DNA of 64,000 nucleotides, taken from Sphingobium sp. EP60837. Its GTDB lineage: Bacteria; Pseudomonadota; Alphaproteobacteria; Sphingomonadales; Sphingomonadaceae. Position numbers and translations under genes: made by a program. A model generated the notes under the pieces. It searched no databases. It worked only from the letters and a program-made list of their open reading frames with translations, and had not been told where the DNA came from. Position 1 is the first letter of the stretch, and each line of letters opens with the position of its first letter. The DNA lies in NCBI RefSeq assembly GCF_001658005.1, contig NZ_CP015986.1, positions 2,419,501-2,483,500 of the forward strand, written 5' to 3'. Positions 44,582 through 54,428 of the stretch are shown here, piece by piece.

Positions 44582-45963
44582 TGAATATGCCCGCGCATCC
44601 GACGGTCATTCGCGCCACGGTGGCGGCCAACGGGCTGCTGCTGAGCGCGGATGCGCCTTTGCTGGCCTTGCAGCGGGAGGCGGGCTCCGACGTTGGGGCA
44701 GTGCTGGCTGTGCCACAACTGGCAGCGATAGCGCGGCTGGCATCGCGGCTGAGCGTCACCGTTTCGCGGCCGGTCACCGCCGCTACCGAACGGGGCGACG
44801 TCGAAATGTGGGTGCGCGCGCGGCCGGAGGCTGATGGCGTGCAGCTTTCCGTCATTGAGTGGAATGAGCGGCCGGCAGCGGTCCTTCCGGTGGACGGGGT
44901 AAGGCGGGAAGCGGATATCGCTGCAATTGCGGAAGGCTGGAGCTGGCAAATCGACACGCAGCTTCGGTTTCAGATGGTCCTGGAAGGCGCGGGGCCAGAG
45001 AGCGCTCTGCCTGAAGTCCCGCCGGTGCCGGGGAGCCGTTTCACCAGTTATTTCGAACTTCGTCCTGACGAAGAGGGGGACTTGGCGATTCTGCGGGGCT
45101 TTGCGCAACGGCGTGCCTTTCGCGATCAGATCGCTACGCTGACGGCCTCATCCGAGCAATGCTTTCGCTTGTCCGGCTTTCCGATGTTCGATCTTGCCGG
45201 GCAGTTGCTAGGCTATCGGGGCAAGGCATTTCCGCTGGATCGTGCGATCCTCGCGCCACATGTTCCGGCAGCGCCTGCGGTCGTCATCTATCCAGCGGAA
45301 TTTGGACGGCGGCTCGATCGTTCGCTACGCCAGCCATTGGGGCGCATCATTGCCAACGCCGATTCGATCAATGCCCAATTTGATGGGCCGCTGCGCCCCG
45401 ACTATGCAGGCTATGCGTCCGATATCGCCGCGGCGGGACGGCATCTGATGGCGCTGATTGATGATCTGGCGGATTTGCAGGCTATCGATCGACTGGACTT
45501 CACCGTTGCCACCGAAGATGTGGACCTGGCCGACATCGGACGCCGCGCAGCCGGGCTCTTCGTGGTGAAGGCGATGGACCGCAACATTCGCATTCATGCG
45601 CCAGACCCAGGGCAATCGACCGTCGCGACCGGGGAGTTCAGGCGCGCGCTTCAGATTCTCATGAACCTGGTCGGCAACGCTGTTCGTTACGGGCCCGAGG
45701 ACAGTGACGTGCGTATCGAGACGGGTAGGGGAGATGGGGCGGCTTGGATCGCCGTGATGGACCAAGGCGCAGGCGTTCCTGCAGACAGCCGAGAGCGCAT
45801 CTTTCACAAATTCGAGCGATTGGGGCGCAGCGATCCGGGGGGAAGCGGCCTCGGCCTCTACATCTCGCGGCGATTGGCTTTGGCGATGGGCGGTGACATC
45901 CGGGTGGATGAAGCGCATGGCGGAGGGGCGCGGTTCACGCTTTCGCTTCCCACCAGCACCTAA
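44581..45963 (+). CDS. Histidine-kinase-like protein with altered H-box
   Basis: A 460-residue soluble protein. An N-terminal region of about 230 residues may include PAS-like folds. The dimerisation helices follow (FGRRLDRSLRQPLGRIIANADSINAQ, then SDIAAAGRHLMALIDDLADL), then a complete HATPase_c: N box QILMNLVGNAVRYGPE, G1 MDQGAGVPAD, F box IFHKFERLG, G2 GGSGLGLYISRRLA. In the H-box the phosphoacceptor His of SHELRTPL is replaced by Arg247 (DRSLRQPL). ATP binding is likely kept, autophosphorylation not. It is coupled to the DUF2336 gene and followed by a strong terminator. Confidence 0.85.
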   Translation: MNMPAHPTVIRATVAANGLLLSADAPLLALQREAGSDVGAVLAVPQLAAIARLASRLSVTVSRPVTAATERGDVEMWVRARPEADGVQLSVIEWNERPAAVLPVDGVRREADIAAIAEGWSWQIDTQLRFQMVLEGAGPESALPEVPPVPGSRFTSYFELRPDEEGDLAILRGFAQRRAFRDQIATLTASSEQCFRLSGFPMFDLAGQLLGYRGKAFPLDRAILAPHVPAAPAVVIYPAEFGRRLDRSLRQPLGRIIANADSINAQFDGPLRPDYAGYASDIAAAGRHLMALIDDLADLQAIDRLDFTVATEDVDLADIGRRAAGLFVVKAMDRNIRIHAPDPGQSTVATGEFRRALQILMNLVGNAVRYGPEDSDVRIETGRGDGAAWIAVMDQGAGVPADSRERIFHKFERLGRSDPGGSGLGLYISRRLALAMGGDIRVDEAHGGGARFTLSLPTST

Positions 45964-45973
45964 TTCCCCCCCA

Positions 45974-46005
45974 AAAAAACGGCGCCCGATTAGGCGCCGT
46001 TTTTC
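45974..46005. terminator. Bidirectional intrinsic terminator
   Basis: ACGGCGCC at 45979-45986 pairs with GGCGCCGT at 45993-46000 around CGATTA, extended by an A-run on the left and TTTTTCTTT on the right. It can end both the plus-strand kinase-like transcript and the minus-strand gltA transcript. Confidence 0.92.
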
Positions 46006-46027
46006 TTTATATAACCAGCGCTGTGAG

Positions 46028-47314
46028 TTAGCGCTTTTCGACCGGGATGAAGTCGCGCTGCGCGGGGCCGGTGTAGAGCTGGCGGGGACGGCCGATCTTC
46101 TGCGCTGGGTCCGAAATCATTTCGTTCCACTGCGCTACCCAGCCAACAGTCCGGGCGAGCGCGAAGAGCACGGTGAACATCTCGGTCGGGAAGCCGATGG
46201 CCGAAAGGATCACGCCCGAATAGAAATCGACATTCGGGTAGAGCTTCTTCTCGATGAAGTAAGGGTCGTTGAGGGCGATCTGCTCAAGTTCCTTGGCGAC
46301 GTCGAACACCGGATCATTGACGCCCAACTTTTCGAGAACGTCTTTCGCGGTCTTCTGCATCACCGTCGCGCGCGGATCGTAATTTTTGTAAACGCGATGG
46401 CCAAAGCCCATCAGGCGGAACGGATCATCCTTGTTTTTAGCGCGGGCGATATATTCGGGAATGCGATCAACGGTGCCGATCTCGCGCAGCATGTTTAGCG
46501 CGGCTTCATTGGCGCCGCCATGAGCGGGCCCCCAGAGACAGGCGATGCCCGCTGCGATGCAAGCGAAGGGGTTCGCACCCGACGAACCAGCAAGGCGCAC
46601 GGTCGAGGTCGAGGCGTTCTGCTCATGATCGGCGTGAAGGGTGAAAATCTTGTCCATCGCGTCCACGACGACTGGATCGATCACATATTCTTCCGCCGGG
46701 ACCGAGAAGGTCATGTTCAGGAAGTTGGCGGTGTAGCTAAGGTCGTTGCGCGGATAGACGAAGGGCTGACCCACGGAATATTTATACGCCATTGCCGCAA
46801 TCGTCGGCATCTTGGCGATCAACCGATGGCTGGCAATCTTGCGCTGTTCGGGATCGTTGATGTCGGTCGAGTCGTGATAGAAGGCCGACAGAGCACCGAC
46901 GACGCCGCACATGATGGCCATCGGATGTGCGTCACGACGGAAACCGCGGTAGAAGGTGGTCAGTTGCTCATGCACCATGGTGTGGCGCGTGATCGTGTTG
47001 CTGAAATCCTCGAGTTCCTTTTTCGACGGCAGTTCGCCGTTGAGCAGGAGATAGCTGACTTCCATAAAGCTCGACTGCTCAGCGAGCTGATCGATGGGAT
47101 AGCCGCGGTGCAGCAGGATGCCGGCGTCGCCATCGATATAAGTCAGGCCCGAATCGCAGCTTGCTGTGGAAGTAAAGCCGGGGTCGTAGGTGAACATGCC
47201 GGTGTTGGCATAGAGCTTACGAACGTCGATGACCTTGGGGCCGACTGAGCCGCTAAGGATGCCGTAATCCTTGGCATCGCCGCCCACCGTCAAAGTCGCA
47301 TTATTGTCCGACAT
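46028..47314 (-). CDS. gltA: Citrate synthase
   Basis: Condenses acetyl-CoA and oxaloacetate to citrate, the first step of the TCA cycle. The 428-residue type II enzyme shows [70 protein letters not shown] (catalytic His region), and [18 protein letters not shown] with the conserved His and Arg. The ATG at 47314 ([10 protein letters not shown]) follows GAGGAGAA at good spacing; the longer frame into the spacer is not supported. It is 11 bases downstream of gltX on the same strand. Confidence 0.96.
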   Translation of the reverse strand: MSDNNATLTVGGDAKDYGILSGSVGPKVIDVRKLYANTGMFTYDPGFTSTASCDSGLTYIDGDAGILLHRGYPIDQLAEQSSFMEVSYLLLNGELPSKKELEDFSNTITRHTMVHEQLTTFYRGFRRDAHPMAIMCGVVGALSAFYHDSTDINDPEQRKIASHRLIAKMPTIAAMAYKYSVGQPFVYPRNDLSYTANFLNMTFSVPAEEYVIDPVVVDAMDKIFTLHADHEQNASTSTVRLAGSSGANPFACIAAGIACLWGPAHGGANEAALNMLREIGTVDRIPEYIARAKNKDDPFRLMGFGHRVYKNYDPRATVMQKTAKDVLEKLGVNDPVFDVAKELEQIALNDPYFIEKKLYPNVDFYSGVILSAIGFPTEMFTVLFALARTVGWVAQWNEMISDPAQKIGRPRQLYTGPAQRDFIPVEKR

Positions 47315-47324
47315 CTCGTTCTCC

Positions 47325-48788
47325 TCAATTGCCATCAGCCGGCGACACCTGTCTGGCATCGGCAAGCCGCTCCAAGCTCCTGCCTTTTCCAAGAAGGAAA
47401 AGGACATCAAAAATCCCCGGCGAAACCGTGCGACCGGTCAGCGCCGCGCGCAGCGGCTGGGCCACTTTGCCCAACCCCAGGCCGGCTTCCTCTGCCACGC
47501 GGCGGATCGCTTCCTCGATCGCTTCGACTGTCCAGGACTGGACGGAATCAAGAGCGTCGGCTGTCTTGCCCAGCAGCTCGCGCGCCGAGTCGTCTAGCAG
47601 AGCAAGGGCCTTCTCGTCAAAATCCAGCGGGCAATTTTTGAATAGAAACTCCGCGCCCTCCGCAATTTCGTTAAGGGTTTTCGCGCGGGGCTTCAGAGAG
47701 GGAATGGCTTTAATTAGAAGCGTTTCAGAGCCTTCTGGCAACGCTACGTCCAGGCGCTGCGCGACGCGCGGCATTACCAGTGCAGCTAGGCGGGCATCAT
47801 CCGCTTCACGCAAATAATAGGCGTTGAGATTTTCCAGCTTCTTGATGTCGAAACGGGAAGGCGACCGACCGACCCCGGAAATGTCAAACAGCTCTATCGC
47901 GCGATCGCGAGAGATAGTCTCTTCGTCGCCATAACCCCAACCAAGGCGTAGCAGATAATTCAGCACCGCTTCGGGCAGCATGCCCATTTCGTCGCGATAG
48001 GCATCGACCCCAAGCGCGCCATGCCGCTTGGACAGCTTCGCGCCATCCGATCCGTGGATAAGAGGGATGTGAGCGTAAACCGGCTCTTCCCAACCCATGG
48101 CCTTAATGATGCCAAGCTGGCGGAAGGCATTGTTGAGATGATCATCGCCGCGGATCACATGAGTGACACCCATGTCCTGGTCATCGACTACAACGGCCAG
48201 CATGTAGGTAGGCGTACCGTCGGAACGGAGCAGGATCATGTCATCCAACTCCGCATTCTGGACGACAACGCGGCCCTGCACCGCATCTTCGATCACCGTT
48301 TCGCCGTCGCGCGGTGCCTTCAACCGGATAACGAAGGGCGCGCCTGCCGGTGCTTCGGAAGGGTCACGATCGCGCCAACGGCCATCATAGCGCATCGGCT
48401 GCTTGGCCGCGCGTTGCTGCTCGCGCAATTCGGCAAGCTCTTCGGGCGTCGCGTAGCAGCGATAGGCATGGCCACCCGCAAGCAGTTGGTTGGCGACTTC
48501 GGCATGGCGCTGCGACCGCTCAAATTGGAACACCGCAGGCTCGTCGCCGGCAAGGCCGAGCCATTCGAGACCGTCGAAGATTGCTGCCACGGCTTCGTCG
48601 GTAGAGCGCGCGCGATCGGTATCTTCGATCCGCAACAGGAACTTGCCGCCGTGATGTCGGGCGAATAACCAGTTGAACAAAGCGGTGCGTGCGCCGCCGA
48701 TGTGAAGGAAGCCCGTGGGCGATGGCGCAAAACGGGTCACGATTTGCTTGTTCAAACCCGTTGCACTCACCGTCTTATTCCCCGACAT
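47325..48788 (-). CDS. gltX: Glutamate--tRNA ligase
   Basis: Charges tRNA-Glu (and possibly tRNA-Gln, if GatCAB is present) with glutamate. The 487-residue class I synthetase has [21 protein letters not shown] (HIGH motif as HIGG), [19 protein letters not shown] (KMSKS equivalent), [31 protein letters not shown] and an anticodon-binding C-terminus. The start ([10 protein letters not shown]) is 15 bases from the divergent comEC start, so their promoters must overlap coding sequence. It is followed by gltA. Confidence 0.96.
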   Translation of the reverse strand: MSGNKTVSATGLNKQIVTRFAPSPTGFLHIGGARTALFNWLFARHHGGKFLLRIEDTDRARSTDEAVAAIFDGLEWLGLAGDEPAVFQFERSQRHAEVANQLLAGGHAYRCYATPEELAELREQQRAAKQPMRYDGRWRDRDPSEAPAGAPFVIRLKAPRDGETVIEDAVQGRVVVQNAELDDMILLRSDGTPTYMLAVVVDDQDMGVTHVIRGDDHLNNAFRQLGIIKAMGWEEPVYAHIPLIHGSDGAKLSKRHGALGVDAYRDEMGMLPEAVLNYLLRLGWGYGDEETISRDRAIELFDISGVGRSPSRFDIKKLENLNAYYLREADDARLAALVMPRVAQRLDVALPEGSETLLIKAIPSLKPRAKTLNEIAEGAEFLFKNCPLDFDEKALALLDDSARELLGKTADALDSVQSWTVEAIEEAIRRVAEEAGLGLGKVAQPLRAALTGRTVSPGIFDVLFLLGKGRSLERLADARQVSPADGN

Positions 48789-48803
48789 CCGCCTTGCTCA
48801 TTC

Positions 48804-50969
48804 ATGAACGCGACGCCCCCTAGCATGGCTTTTGAGCCACGACAAACCTCCGTTGGCCGGAATATCGGGCAGGCGGTGCAGGCCCTTTTTGCGCGACTGG
48901 AACAGGGGCTGGAGGCAGAGCGCGAACAGTTGGGATTGTGGGTTCCGGTGGCGCTGGGGATAGGCATAGCCGCCTGGATTTCTCTGCCTAACAAGCTGGA
49001 ATGGCTTGCTTTCTGCTGTAGCGCGGTTGCGATCACGAGTGCGGGTTGTCTCCTTCCTCTGGGAGCGCGGCTGCGCCAAATGGTAGTGCTGGGCGGGTTG
49101 CTCGCTTGCGGGGGCTGTCTGCTGATATGGGGAAAAGCGGCCATTTTCGGTACAGCCCCATTGCCCCGGCCCATCTTCATGGAGGTGACGGGGGAGGTCA
49201 TATCTGCCGATGTGGTGCCAGCGCAGCAAATGAGTCGCGTGGCGGTTAGGCCGATCGATCCGTCCGGGCTGCCGGCGCTGATCCGCGTGAATATTGCGGC
49301 AACCGACATTCCTGCGGAGCTTGGACGGGGAGCCGTCATCCGATTCCGGGCGCGCCTAATGCCGCCCGCGCCGGCAAGTCTGCCGGGGGGCTATGATTTC
49401 GCTCGCCGCGCCTATTTCCAAGGCATTGGAGCCACCGGACGTGCATTGAAGCCGATTGTTGTTCTGCAGCCATCGGTAGAAGCGCCCCCGCTTCGCAATC
49501 GCCTGTTTGCGCATATATTGCAGAATGGCGAGGGCGAGGGGGCGGGAATCGCGGCTGCTTTGGCGACCGGAGACCAAGGTGCGATCACCGAAGCGGACGC
49601 GGAGGCTATGCGCCGCAGCGGCCTAGCGCATTTACTGTCTATCAGCGGCTTGCATGTCACTGCCCTGATTGGGGCAGTCGTTTTCCTGCTGATGCGGATC
49701 ATGGCGCTTAATCGGCGGGCGGCGCTCGATTGGCCGTTGATGCTGATCGCTGCGGGCGGCGGCGCGCTGGCGGGCATTGGATACACGCTGCTAACCGGGG
49801 CGGAAGTGCCGACGGTCCGGTCCTGTGTGGCGGCGCTGCTGGTATTGGGAGGGCTCGCGCTTGGCCGCGAAGCGATAACGCTGCGGCTGATCGCTGCCGG
49901 CGCGCTATTGGTTCTATTGCTCTGGCCCGAGGCACTGGCCGGGCCGAGTTTTCAGATGAGCTTCGCCGCCGTGATCGCGATTGTTGCATTGAGCGAGCAT
50001 CCGCGGTTTCGCGCCTTCGCAGCCCAGCGGGATGAAGGGACGGTCAAGCGCCTCGCGCGCTCCCTAGCCGTTTTGCTGCTGTCCGGGTTCGCCGTGGAGC
50101 TCGTGCTGGCCCCGATCGCGCTTTTTCACTTTCACAAGGCGGGAATGATGGGCGCTTTTGCTAATCTGATCGCCATTCCCCTGACCACTTTTGTCGTCAT
50201 GCCATTCGAGGCGCTGGCCTTATTACTTGACCTTGTGGGATTTGGAGCGCCCGCATGGTGGCTAACTGGTCGGGCTATCGATCTACTGCTGTGGCTAGCG
50301 CACAGCGTCGCAGCGAGTCCGTGGGCGGTGGCGACTGCCCCTGTGGTGCCGAACGTCGTGTTCGGCATGATGGTTCTGGGGGGGCTCTGCTGCCTGTTGG
50401 GGCGGAGTCGCTGGCGATGGATCGGACTGGCGCCGGTTGCTGCAGGGATCCTGGTCATAGTGACGACTTCGCCGCCCGAGATATTGGTGACTGCCGATGG
50501 CCGTCATGTCGCGGTGCGAAGCGCAGAGGGCGGCATGGCCATCCTGCGCGAACGAGCGGGTGATTATGTCCGCGACATGATGGCGGAAAGCGCGGGGCAT
50601 GAAGGGCCTCTGGCTGCCATGGCCGATTTGCCGGAGGCAAGTTGTTCGAAAGATCTATGCATGGTGGCTCTAACGGGCGGCGGCCGCATGTGGCGACTGC
50701 TGGTGACTCGAACCGGCGATTTGGTGCCACGAGAGACGCTCGCGCACGATTGCGCGCGTGCTGACATCGTGATCGCGGATCGCCGCCTTCCGCCTTGGTG
50801 CCGACCGCGCTGGTTGAAGGCGGACCGGCGGCTGCTGGCGCGGACAGGCGGGCTTGCCATTGACCTGGATGACGGGGAGGTGCGGACCGGAAAAGTCCCC
50901 GGCGACACACATCCCTGGATCATTCAGCCCTCCAGGCGACCGGCACGTCGCCCGTCAAATCAATTATAG
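48804..50969 (+). CDS. comEC: ComEC/Rec2-family DNA uptake channel, without hydrolase domain
   Basis: A 721-residue inner membrane protein of the ComEC family, which moves single-stranded DNA into the cytoplasm in natural transformation. It has an N-terminal DUF4131 region and OB-like segment ([20 protein letters not shown]), then the competence core with [30 protein letters not shown] and [20 protein letters not shown]. Many TM helices and a short soluble C-terminus complete it. The beta-lactamase-like domain with HxHxDH of Gram-positive ComEC is not present. The start is ATG 48804, with 48825 possible. The 3' end overlaps the convergent lexA by 10 bases. Confidence 0.88.
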   Translation: MNATPPSMAFEPRQTSVGRNIGQAVQALFARLEQGLEAEREQLGLWVPVALGIGIAAWISLPNKLEWLAFCCSAVAITSAGCLLPLGARLRQMVVLGGLLACGGCLLIWGKAAIFGTAPLPRPIFMEVTGEVISADVVPAQQMSRVAVRPIDPSGLPALIRVNIAATDIPAELGRGAVIRFRARLMPPAPASLPGGYDFARRAYFQGIGATGRALKPIVVLQPSVEAPPLRNRLFAHILQNGEGEGAGIAAALATGDQGAITEADAEAMRRSGLAHLLSISGLHVTALIGAVVFLLMRIMALNRRAALDWPLMLIAAGGGALAGIGYTLLTGAEVPTVRSCVAALLVLGGLALGREAITLRLIAAGALLVLLLWPEALAGPSFQMSFAAVIAIVALSEHPRFRAFAAQRDEGTVKRLARSLAVLLLSGFAVELVLAPIALFHFHKAGMMGAFANLIAIPLTTFVVMPFEALALLLDLVGFGAPAWWLTGRAIDLLLWLAHSVAASPWAVATAPVVPNVVFGMMVLGGLCCLLGRSRWRWIGLAPVAAGILVIVTTSPPEILVTADGRHVAVRSAEGGMAILRERAGDYVRDMMAESAGHEGPLAAMADLPEASCSKDLCMVALTGGGRMWRLLVTRTGDLVPRETLAHDCARADIVIADRRLPPWCRPRWLKADRRLLARTGGLAIDLDDGEVRTGKVPGDTHPWIIQPSRRPARRPSNQL

Positions 50970-51631
50970 CGGCGCAGCAGTCCTGCCAGCTTTCCCTGAA
51001 TGCGCACTTGCCGCGTATCATAGATCTGCGGTTCGTAGGCGCTGTTGGCAGGGTCGAGCCGAACCTTGGGTCCTTGGCGATGGAAATATTTCAGCGTCGC
51101 ATCGCTATCTTCAATAAGGGCGACGACGATCTGCCCCTCGCGCGCAACTTCGGTCCGTTGAATGAGAGCGAAATCACCATCAAGGATGCCAGCCTCGATC
51201 ATGGAGTCACCAGACACCTCCAGCGCATAATGATCGCCTGCGCCGAGTAAAGCGGCAGGAACGGATAGCATATTCTGACCCTCTAGCGCCTCGATCGGAA
51301 CACCCGCGGCGATCCTGCCATGGAGCGGTATGTCGATCACATCATTTGCAGCGAGGGGCGGCTTGGCGGCAAGCTGTGGCTTCGGCGGGGCGATCCCCTT
51401 CGGCGCGCGATGCATCGCTTCTGGAAGCTTGAGCACTTCGAGCGCGCGAGCGCGGTTAGGCAAGCGCCGAATAAAGCCGCGTTCTTCCAGTGCGTTGATT
51501 AACCGGTGGATGCCGGATTTAGACCGCAGGTCAAGCGCCTCCTTCATCTCTTCGAAGGAGGGCGATACGCCGCCTTCCTCCAGCCTGTTTTGAATGAAGC
51601 TGAGCAATTCCTGTTGCTTGGGCGTCAGCAT
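50960..51631 (-). CDS. lexA: LexA repressor
   Basis: The SOS regulator; RecA filaments trigger its self-cleavage. The 223 residues contain an N-terminal winged helix ([45 protein letters not shown]). A linker with [23 protein letters not shown] carries the Ala-Gly cleavage bond. The C-terminal peptidase has the catalytic Ser in [16 protein letters not shown] and the Lys in DATLKYF. An alphaproteobacterial SOS box lies 19 bases upstream of the start, so autoregulation is likely. It overlaps comEC tail to tail by 10 bases. Confidence 0.96.
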   Translation of the reverse strand: MLTPKQQELLSFIQNRLEEGGVSPSFEEMKEALDLRSKSGIHRLINALEERGFIRRLPNRARALEVLKLPEAMHRAPKGIAPPKPQLAAKPPLAANDVIDIPLHGRIAAGVPIEALEGQNMLSVPAALLGAGDHYALEVSGDSMIEAGILDGDFALIQRTEVAREGQIVVALIEDSDATLKYFHRQGPKVRLDPANSAYEPQIYDTRQVRIQGKLAGLLRRYN

Positions 51632-51649
51632 GCCTGCTTGTCCTCCATG

Positions 51650-51664
51650 GAACGGATGGAGAAC
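51650..51664 (-). promoter_or_regulatory. SOS box (LexA operator) upstream of lexA
   Basis: GAAC-N7-GAAC on the plus strand, which is the alphaproteobacterial LexA motif GTTC-N7-GTTC on the minus strand. The position just upstream of lexA supports autorepression. The neighbouring plus-strand gene could in principle be affected too, but its own promoter lies 54 bases further. Confidence 0.88.
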
Positions 51665-51717
51665 GCATAGGAAACGGAAGGGGGCGAGTCAAGCAACTTG
51701 CACGAACCGTAACGAAA

Positions 51718-51742
51718 GGAACGGACCTGCCGTCTGGCCGTT
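51718..51742 (+). promoter_or_regulatory. Candidate EcfG (general stress sigma) promoter
   Basis: GGAAC at 51718-51722, a 16-base spacer, and CGTT at 51739-51742 exactly match the alphaproteobacterial general stress response consensus GGAAC-N16/17-CGTT. It lies 42 bases before the ATG of the 51-codon gene, a suitable distance for a promoter with a short leader. Confidence 0.75.
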
Positions 51743-51783
51743 ATCTGGCAGCCTTCCCAAAAGAGGGTGAATAGGAGAGTAAG

Positions 51784-51939
51784 ATGGCGAACCAAAACGA
51801 CCAGGACAGCAACCAGCGCCGCCAACAGGGTGGTGACCGCTCAAGTCAAGGCGGCCGTCAGCAACAGCAAGAAAACCGCCAAGGCCAGATGGGCGAAGGC
51901 AAGAAGGACAAGGGCGGTCACGACAAGCAGCAGCGTTGA
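51784..51939 (+). CDS. Small, highly hydrophilic, Gln/Gly-rich protein under stress promoter
   Basis: A 51-codon gene in a different frame from the longer but unsupported ORF over it. The ATG is preceded by AGGAGAGTAAG, an excellent ribosome site. The protein begins MANQNDQDSNQRRQQGGD, has GGRQQQQENRQGQMGEG in the middle and ends KKDKGGHDKQQR. It has no hydrophobic residues beyond a few Ala and Met, so it is almost certainly disordered. The composition recalls desiccation or stress-protectant small proteins (KGG-like), but no family is firmly recognised. An EcfG-type promoter and a terminator frame it as a single-gene unit. Confidence 0.8.
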   Translation: MANQNDQDSNQRRQQGGDRSSQGGRQQQQENRQGQMGEGKKDKGGHDKQQR

Positions 51940-51964
51940 TCAGCGTCCGGTTTGTATCCGGGGG

Positions 51965-51990
51965 AGGGGCCGCTTTGCGGCCCCTTTCTC
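51965..51990. terminator. Intrinsic terminator of the small stress gene
   Basis: AGGGGCCGC at 51965-51973 and GCGGCCCCT at 51977-51985 form a 9-base stem with a TTT loop, followed by TTCTC. It sits 25 bases after the 51-codon gene and abuts the stop of the convergent moeA. Confidence 0.85.
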
Positions 51991-53173
51991 ATGAGTTGAG
52001 CGGGAGAACGGTTACCTGGTCGCCAGCGGCTGCTGGCGGTGAGCCCGCAGGCCGAAGGATGAGACTGTCGGCCTGAGCCATGGCGGCGGTTGCTGCGCTG
52101 TCTTGCGAGGTGACTGCAATCATACCATCGTCGGTGTGAAAGGCGCGAAGATAATCGTCCCGTTCGCCACTGGCGGGCAAGGGGGCGGCCAGCGTCGCGC
52201 TGGCGATGCGGGGCAACGGATCGGCTGCTCCGGCCATATGCCGGACGAGCGGTAGAAGGAACAGGGTTGCGGTGACGAACGCCGAGACCGGATTGCCAGG
52301 CAAGCCAAGGAAAATGGCGTCGCGCAGTCTTCCCGCCATCAGCGGTTTTCCTGGCCGCATCCGGATTTTCCAGAACTCAAGATCGCCGCCCGCTGCTGCG
52401 AACGCGGGACGGACAAGATCATGGTCCCCGACGGATGCTCCGCCGGTTGAAACCATGATGTCGGCTTGGCTGGCATCCTCCAGCGCCCGTGTCATGGCAT
52501 CGAGATCGTCGGGGATAATCCCGATGTCGAGGATGCTGCAACTCAGAGCGCCGAGCATCGCGGCAAGCATGGGAGCGTTGGAGCAGGGCAGGTGGCCCGG
52601 CGGCGTAGGCGCTCCTGGCGGGACCAGTTCATTGCCGGTGGATAGGAGAGCGATCCGAGGGCGAGTGCCGACCGGGAGCGCGCCGTGGCCCGCCAGGACG
52701 GCCAGGGCGATCTGCGCCGGGCCGAGAGCTGCACCTGAGTTTAGCAGCAATTGGTTATTGCGGAAATCCGAGGCGGCAGGCCGGACATTACGGCCTCTGG
52801 GGAGGGCTGGGCCGCGGGGGTGGACGAGGCCGTTCGAGAGGTCAGCATCTTCCTGAATGAGGATGGTGTCGGCGCCTGGCGGCAATGGTGCGCCGGTAAA
52901 GATGCGGCAGCTTTCGCCGGGCGCCAGGGACGGCGGAAGGGCACCGCCAGCCGTGCTTTCGGCTGTGACGCGCCAGGGGCCGGGCCATTCGGCGGCGCGG
53001 ATCGCGTAGCCGTCCATCGCGGAGAGGTCTGCCCAAGGCTGATCCCGCAAGGAAAGGATATTTCGAGCGAGCCAGCGACCAGCACAGGCTGAGACGGGTA
53101 GCTCCTCGGCGGGGAGGCGGGGACCGAGGGCAAGCAGCCGGGCCTGGGCCTCCGCGACCGGCAGCAGGCTCAT
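51989..53173 (-). CDS. moeA: Molybdopterin molybdenumtransferase
   Basis: Inserts molybdate into adenylylated molybdopterin to give the molybdenum cofactor. The 394 residues include [16 protein letters not shown] at the N-terminal signature, [54 protein letters not shown] and [25 protein letters not shown]. The ATG overlaps the moaC stop by 4 bases on the same strand, so the cofactor genes are coupled. Confidence 0.94.
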   Translation of the reverse strand: MSLLPVAEAQARLLALGPRLPAEELPVSACAGRWLARNILSLRDQPWADLSAMDGYAIRAAEWPGPWRVTAESTAGGALPPSLAPGESCRIFTGAPLPPGADTILIQEDADLSNGLVHPRGPALPRGRNVRPAASDFRNNQLLLNSGAALGPAQIALAVLAGHGALPVGTRPRIALLSTGNELVPPGAPTPPGHLPCSNAPMLAAMLGALSCSILDIGIIPDDLDAMTRALEDASQADIMVSTGGASVGDHDLVRPAFAAAGGDLEFWKIRMRPGKPLMAGRLRDAIFLGLPGNPVSAFVTATLFLLPLVRHMAGAADPLPRIASATLAAPLPASGERDDYLRAFHTDDGMIAVTSQDSAATAAMAQADSLILRPAGSPPAAAGDQVTVLPLNS

Positions 53174-53640
53174 GCCGCGCGCCAGTCGCCCGACTTGCCG
53201 CCGGATTTGGCGAGAAGGCGCACGTCGCCGATGACCATGCCTTTATCCAGCGCCTTGGCCATGTCGTAGATGGTGAGCAGCGCTACCGAAGTGGCGGTGA
53301 GCGCTTCCATTTCTACACCCGTCTGTCCGGCCGTTCGGGCAGTCGCGGATACAGTGACCCCGGCGGCTTCAAGTGTGAAGTCGATGCTGACGGAGGTCAG
53401 CGCGATGGGGTGGCAGAGCGGAATGAGGTCGGCGGTCCGCTTAGCCGCCATGATCCCGGCAACGCGCGCAACGGCGAGGACGTCCCCTTTCTTGACCAAC
53501 CCCTGGGCAATCGCGGCGGCGGCGTCCTCGGTCATTCGGATATGGCCAGTAGCAACGGCTTCGCGGGCTGTCACAGCCTTGGCCGAGACATCGACCATCC
53601 GGGCCGAGCCATCTTCGTCGAGATGGGTAAGGTTGCTCAT
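53170..53640 (-). CDS. moaC: Cyclic pyranopterin monophosphate synthase
   Basis: Works with MoaA to make cyclic pyranopterin monophosphate in molybdenum cofactor synthesis. The 156 residues show the family motifs [14 protein letters not shown] [38 protein letters not shown], and [28 protein letters not shown] with the catalytic Lys. It overlaps trpC upstream and moeA downstream by 4 bases each, so tryptophan and molybdopterin genes share a transcript. Confidence 0.95.
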   Translation of the reverse strand: MSNLTHLDEDGSARMVDVSAKAVTAREAVATGHIRMTEDAAAAIAQGLVKKGDVLAVARVAGIMAAKRTADLIPLCHPIALTSVSIDFTLEAAGVTVSATARTAGQTGVEMEALTATSVALLTIYDMAKALDKGMVIGDVRLLAKSGGKSGDWRAA

Positions 53641-54428
53641 GCGCCGGTAAGGAGAGCGCGCGTCGCGGCTTCGACGTCGGGCTGACGCATCAGGCTTTCG
53701 CCGACGAGGAAGCAGCGGACGCCATGTTCGGACATGGCGACCAGATCGGCATGGCTGCCAAGGCCGCTTTCGGCGACAAAAGTGCAGCCTTCGGGTGCTT
53801 GGCCGACCAACTCATAGGTGCGGGCGAAATCTACGCTGAAGTCGCGCAGGTCACGATTGTTGACGCCGATGAGGCGGGAACGAAGATTGAGCGCGCGCTC
53901 CAATTCATGGGCGTCGTGCACTTCGATGAGGGCGTCCATGCCAAGGCCCAACGCGGCGTCCTCGATTTCGGCCATCTGTCCGTCGTCAAGCCCGGCAACG
54001 ATGATGAGGATGGCGTCTGCGCCGAGCGACCGGCTTTCCAGCACCTGCCAGGGATCGACCATGAAATCCTTGCGCAACACCGGCAGCGAGCAGGCGGACC
54101 GGGCCGCCATGAGATAATCATCATGGCCCTGGAAATAAGGTTCGTCGGTGAGGACCGAAAGGCAAGCTGCGCCAGCGGCGGCATAAGCTTGAGCATGGGC
54201 CGGAGGATCGAAATTTTCCCGGATCAGGCCCTTAGAAGGGCTCGCCTTCTTGACCTCCGCGATAAGGCCGAAGCCCGAGCGGGCGGCGCTGTCCAGCGCA
54301 TGACGAAAGCCGCGCGGGGGCGTTTGTTCGGCGGCGCGGGCGTGCAGGGTCGAGACGGTGATCGCAGCTTTGCGTCGGGCCACGTCCTTGCGCTTCGTGT
54401 CGCAAATTTCGATGAGCTTGTTGGTCAT
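53637..54428 (-). CDS. trpC: Indole-3-glycerol phosphate synthase
   Basis: Closes the indole ring from CdRP in tryptophan synthesis. It is a 263-residue TIM barrel with [28 protein letters not shown] (catalytic Lys and Glu), [60 protein letters not shown] and [12 protein letters not shown]. It overlaps trpD and moaC by 4 bases each. No PRAI (TrpF) domain is fused. Confidence 0.96.
   Translation of the reverse strand: MTNKLIEICDTKRKDVARRKAAITVSTLHARAAEQTPPRGFRHALDSAARSGFGLIAEVKKASPSKGLIRENFDPPAHAQAYAAAGAACLSVLTDEPYFQGHDDYLMAARSACSLPVLRKDFMVDPWQVLESRSLGADAILIIVAGLDDGQMAEIEDAALGLGMDALIEVHDAHELERALNLRSRLIGVNNRDLRDFSVDFARTYELVGQAPEGCTFVAESGLGSHADLVAMSEHGVRCFLVGESLMRQPDVEAATRALLTGA

Noticed and set aside
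51767..51994. A 75-codon frame over the small stress gene
   Set aside because: The frame at 51784 has the ribosome site at proper spacing, a terminator after its stop and a coherent hydrophilic product. The longer frame runs through the terminator and is Arg/Thr/Val-biased shadow sequence.
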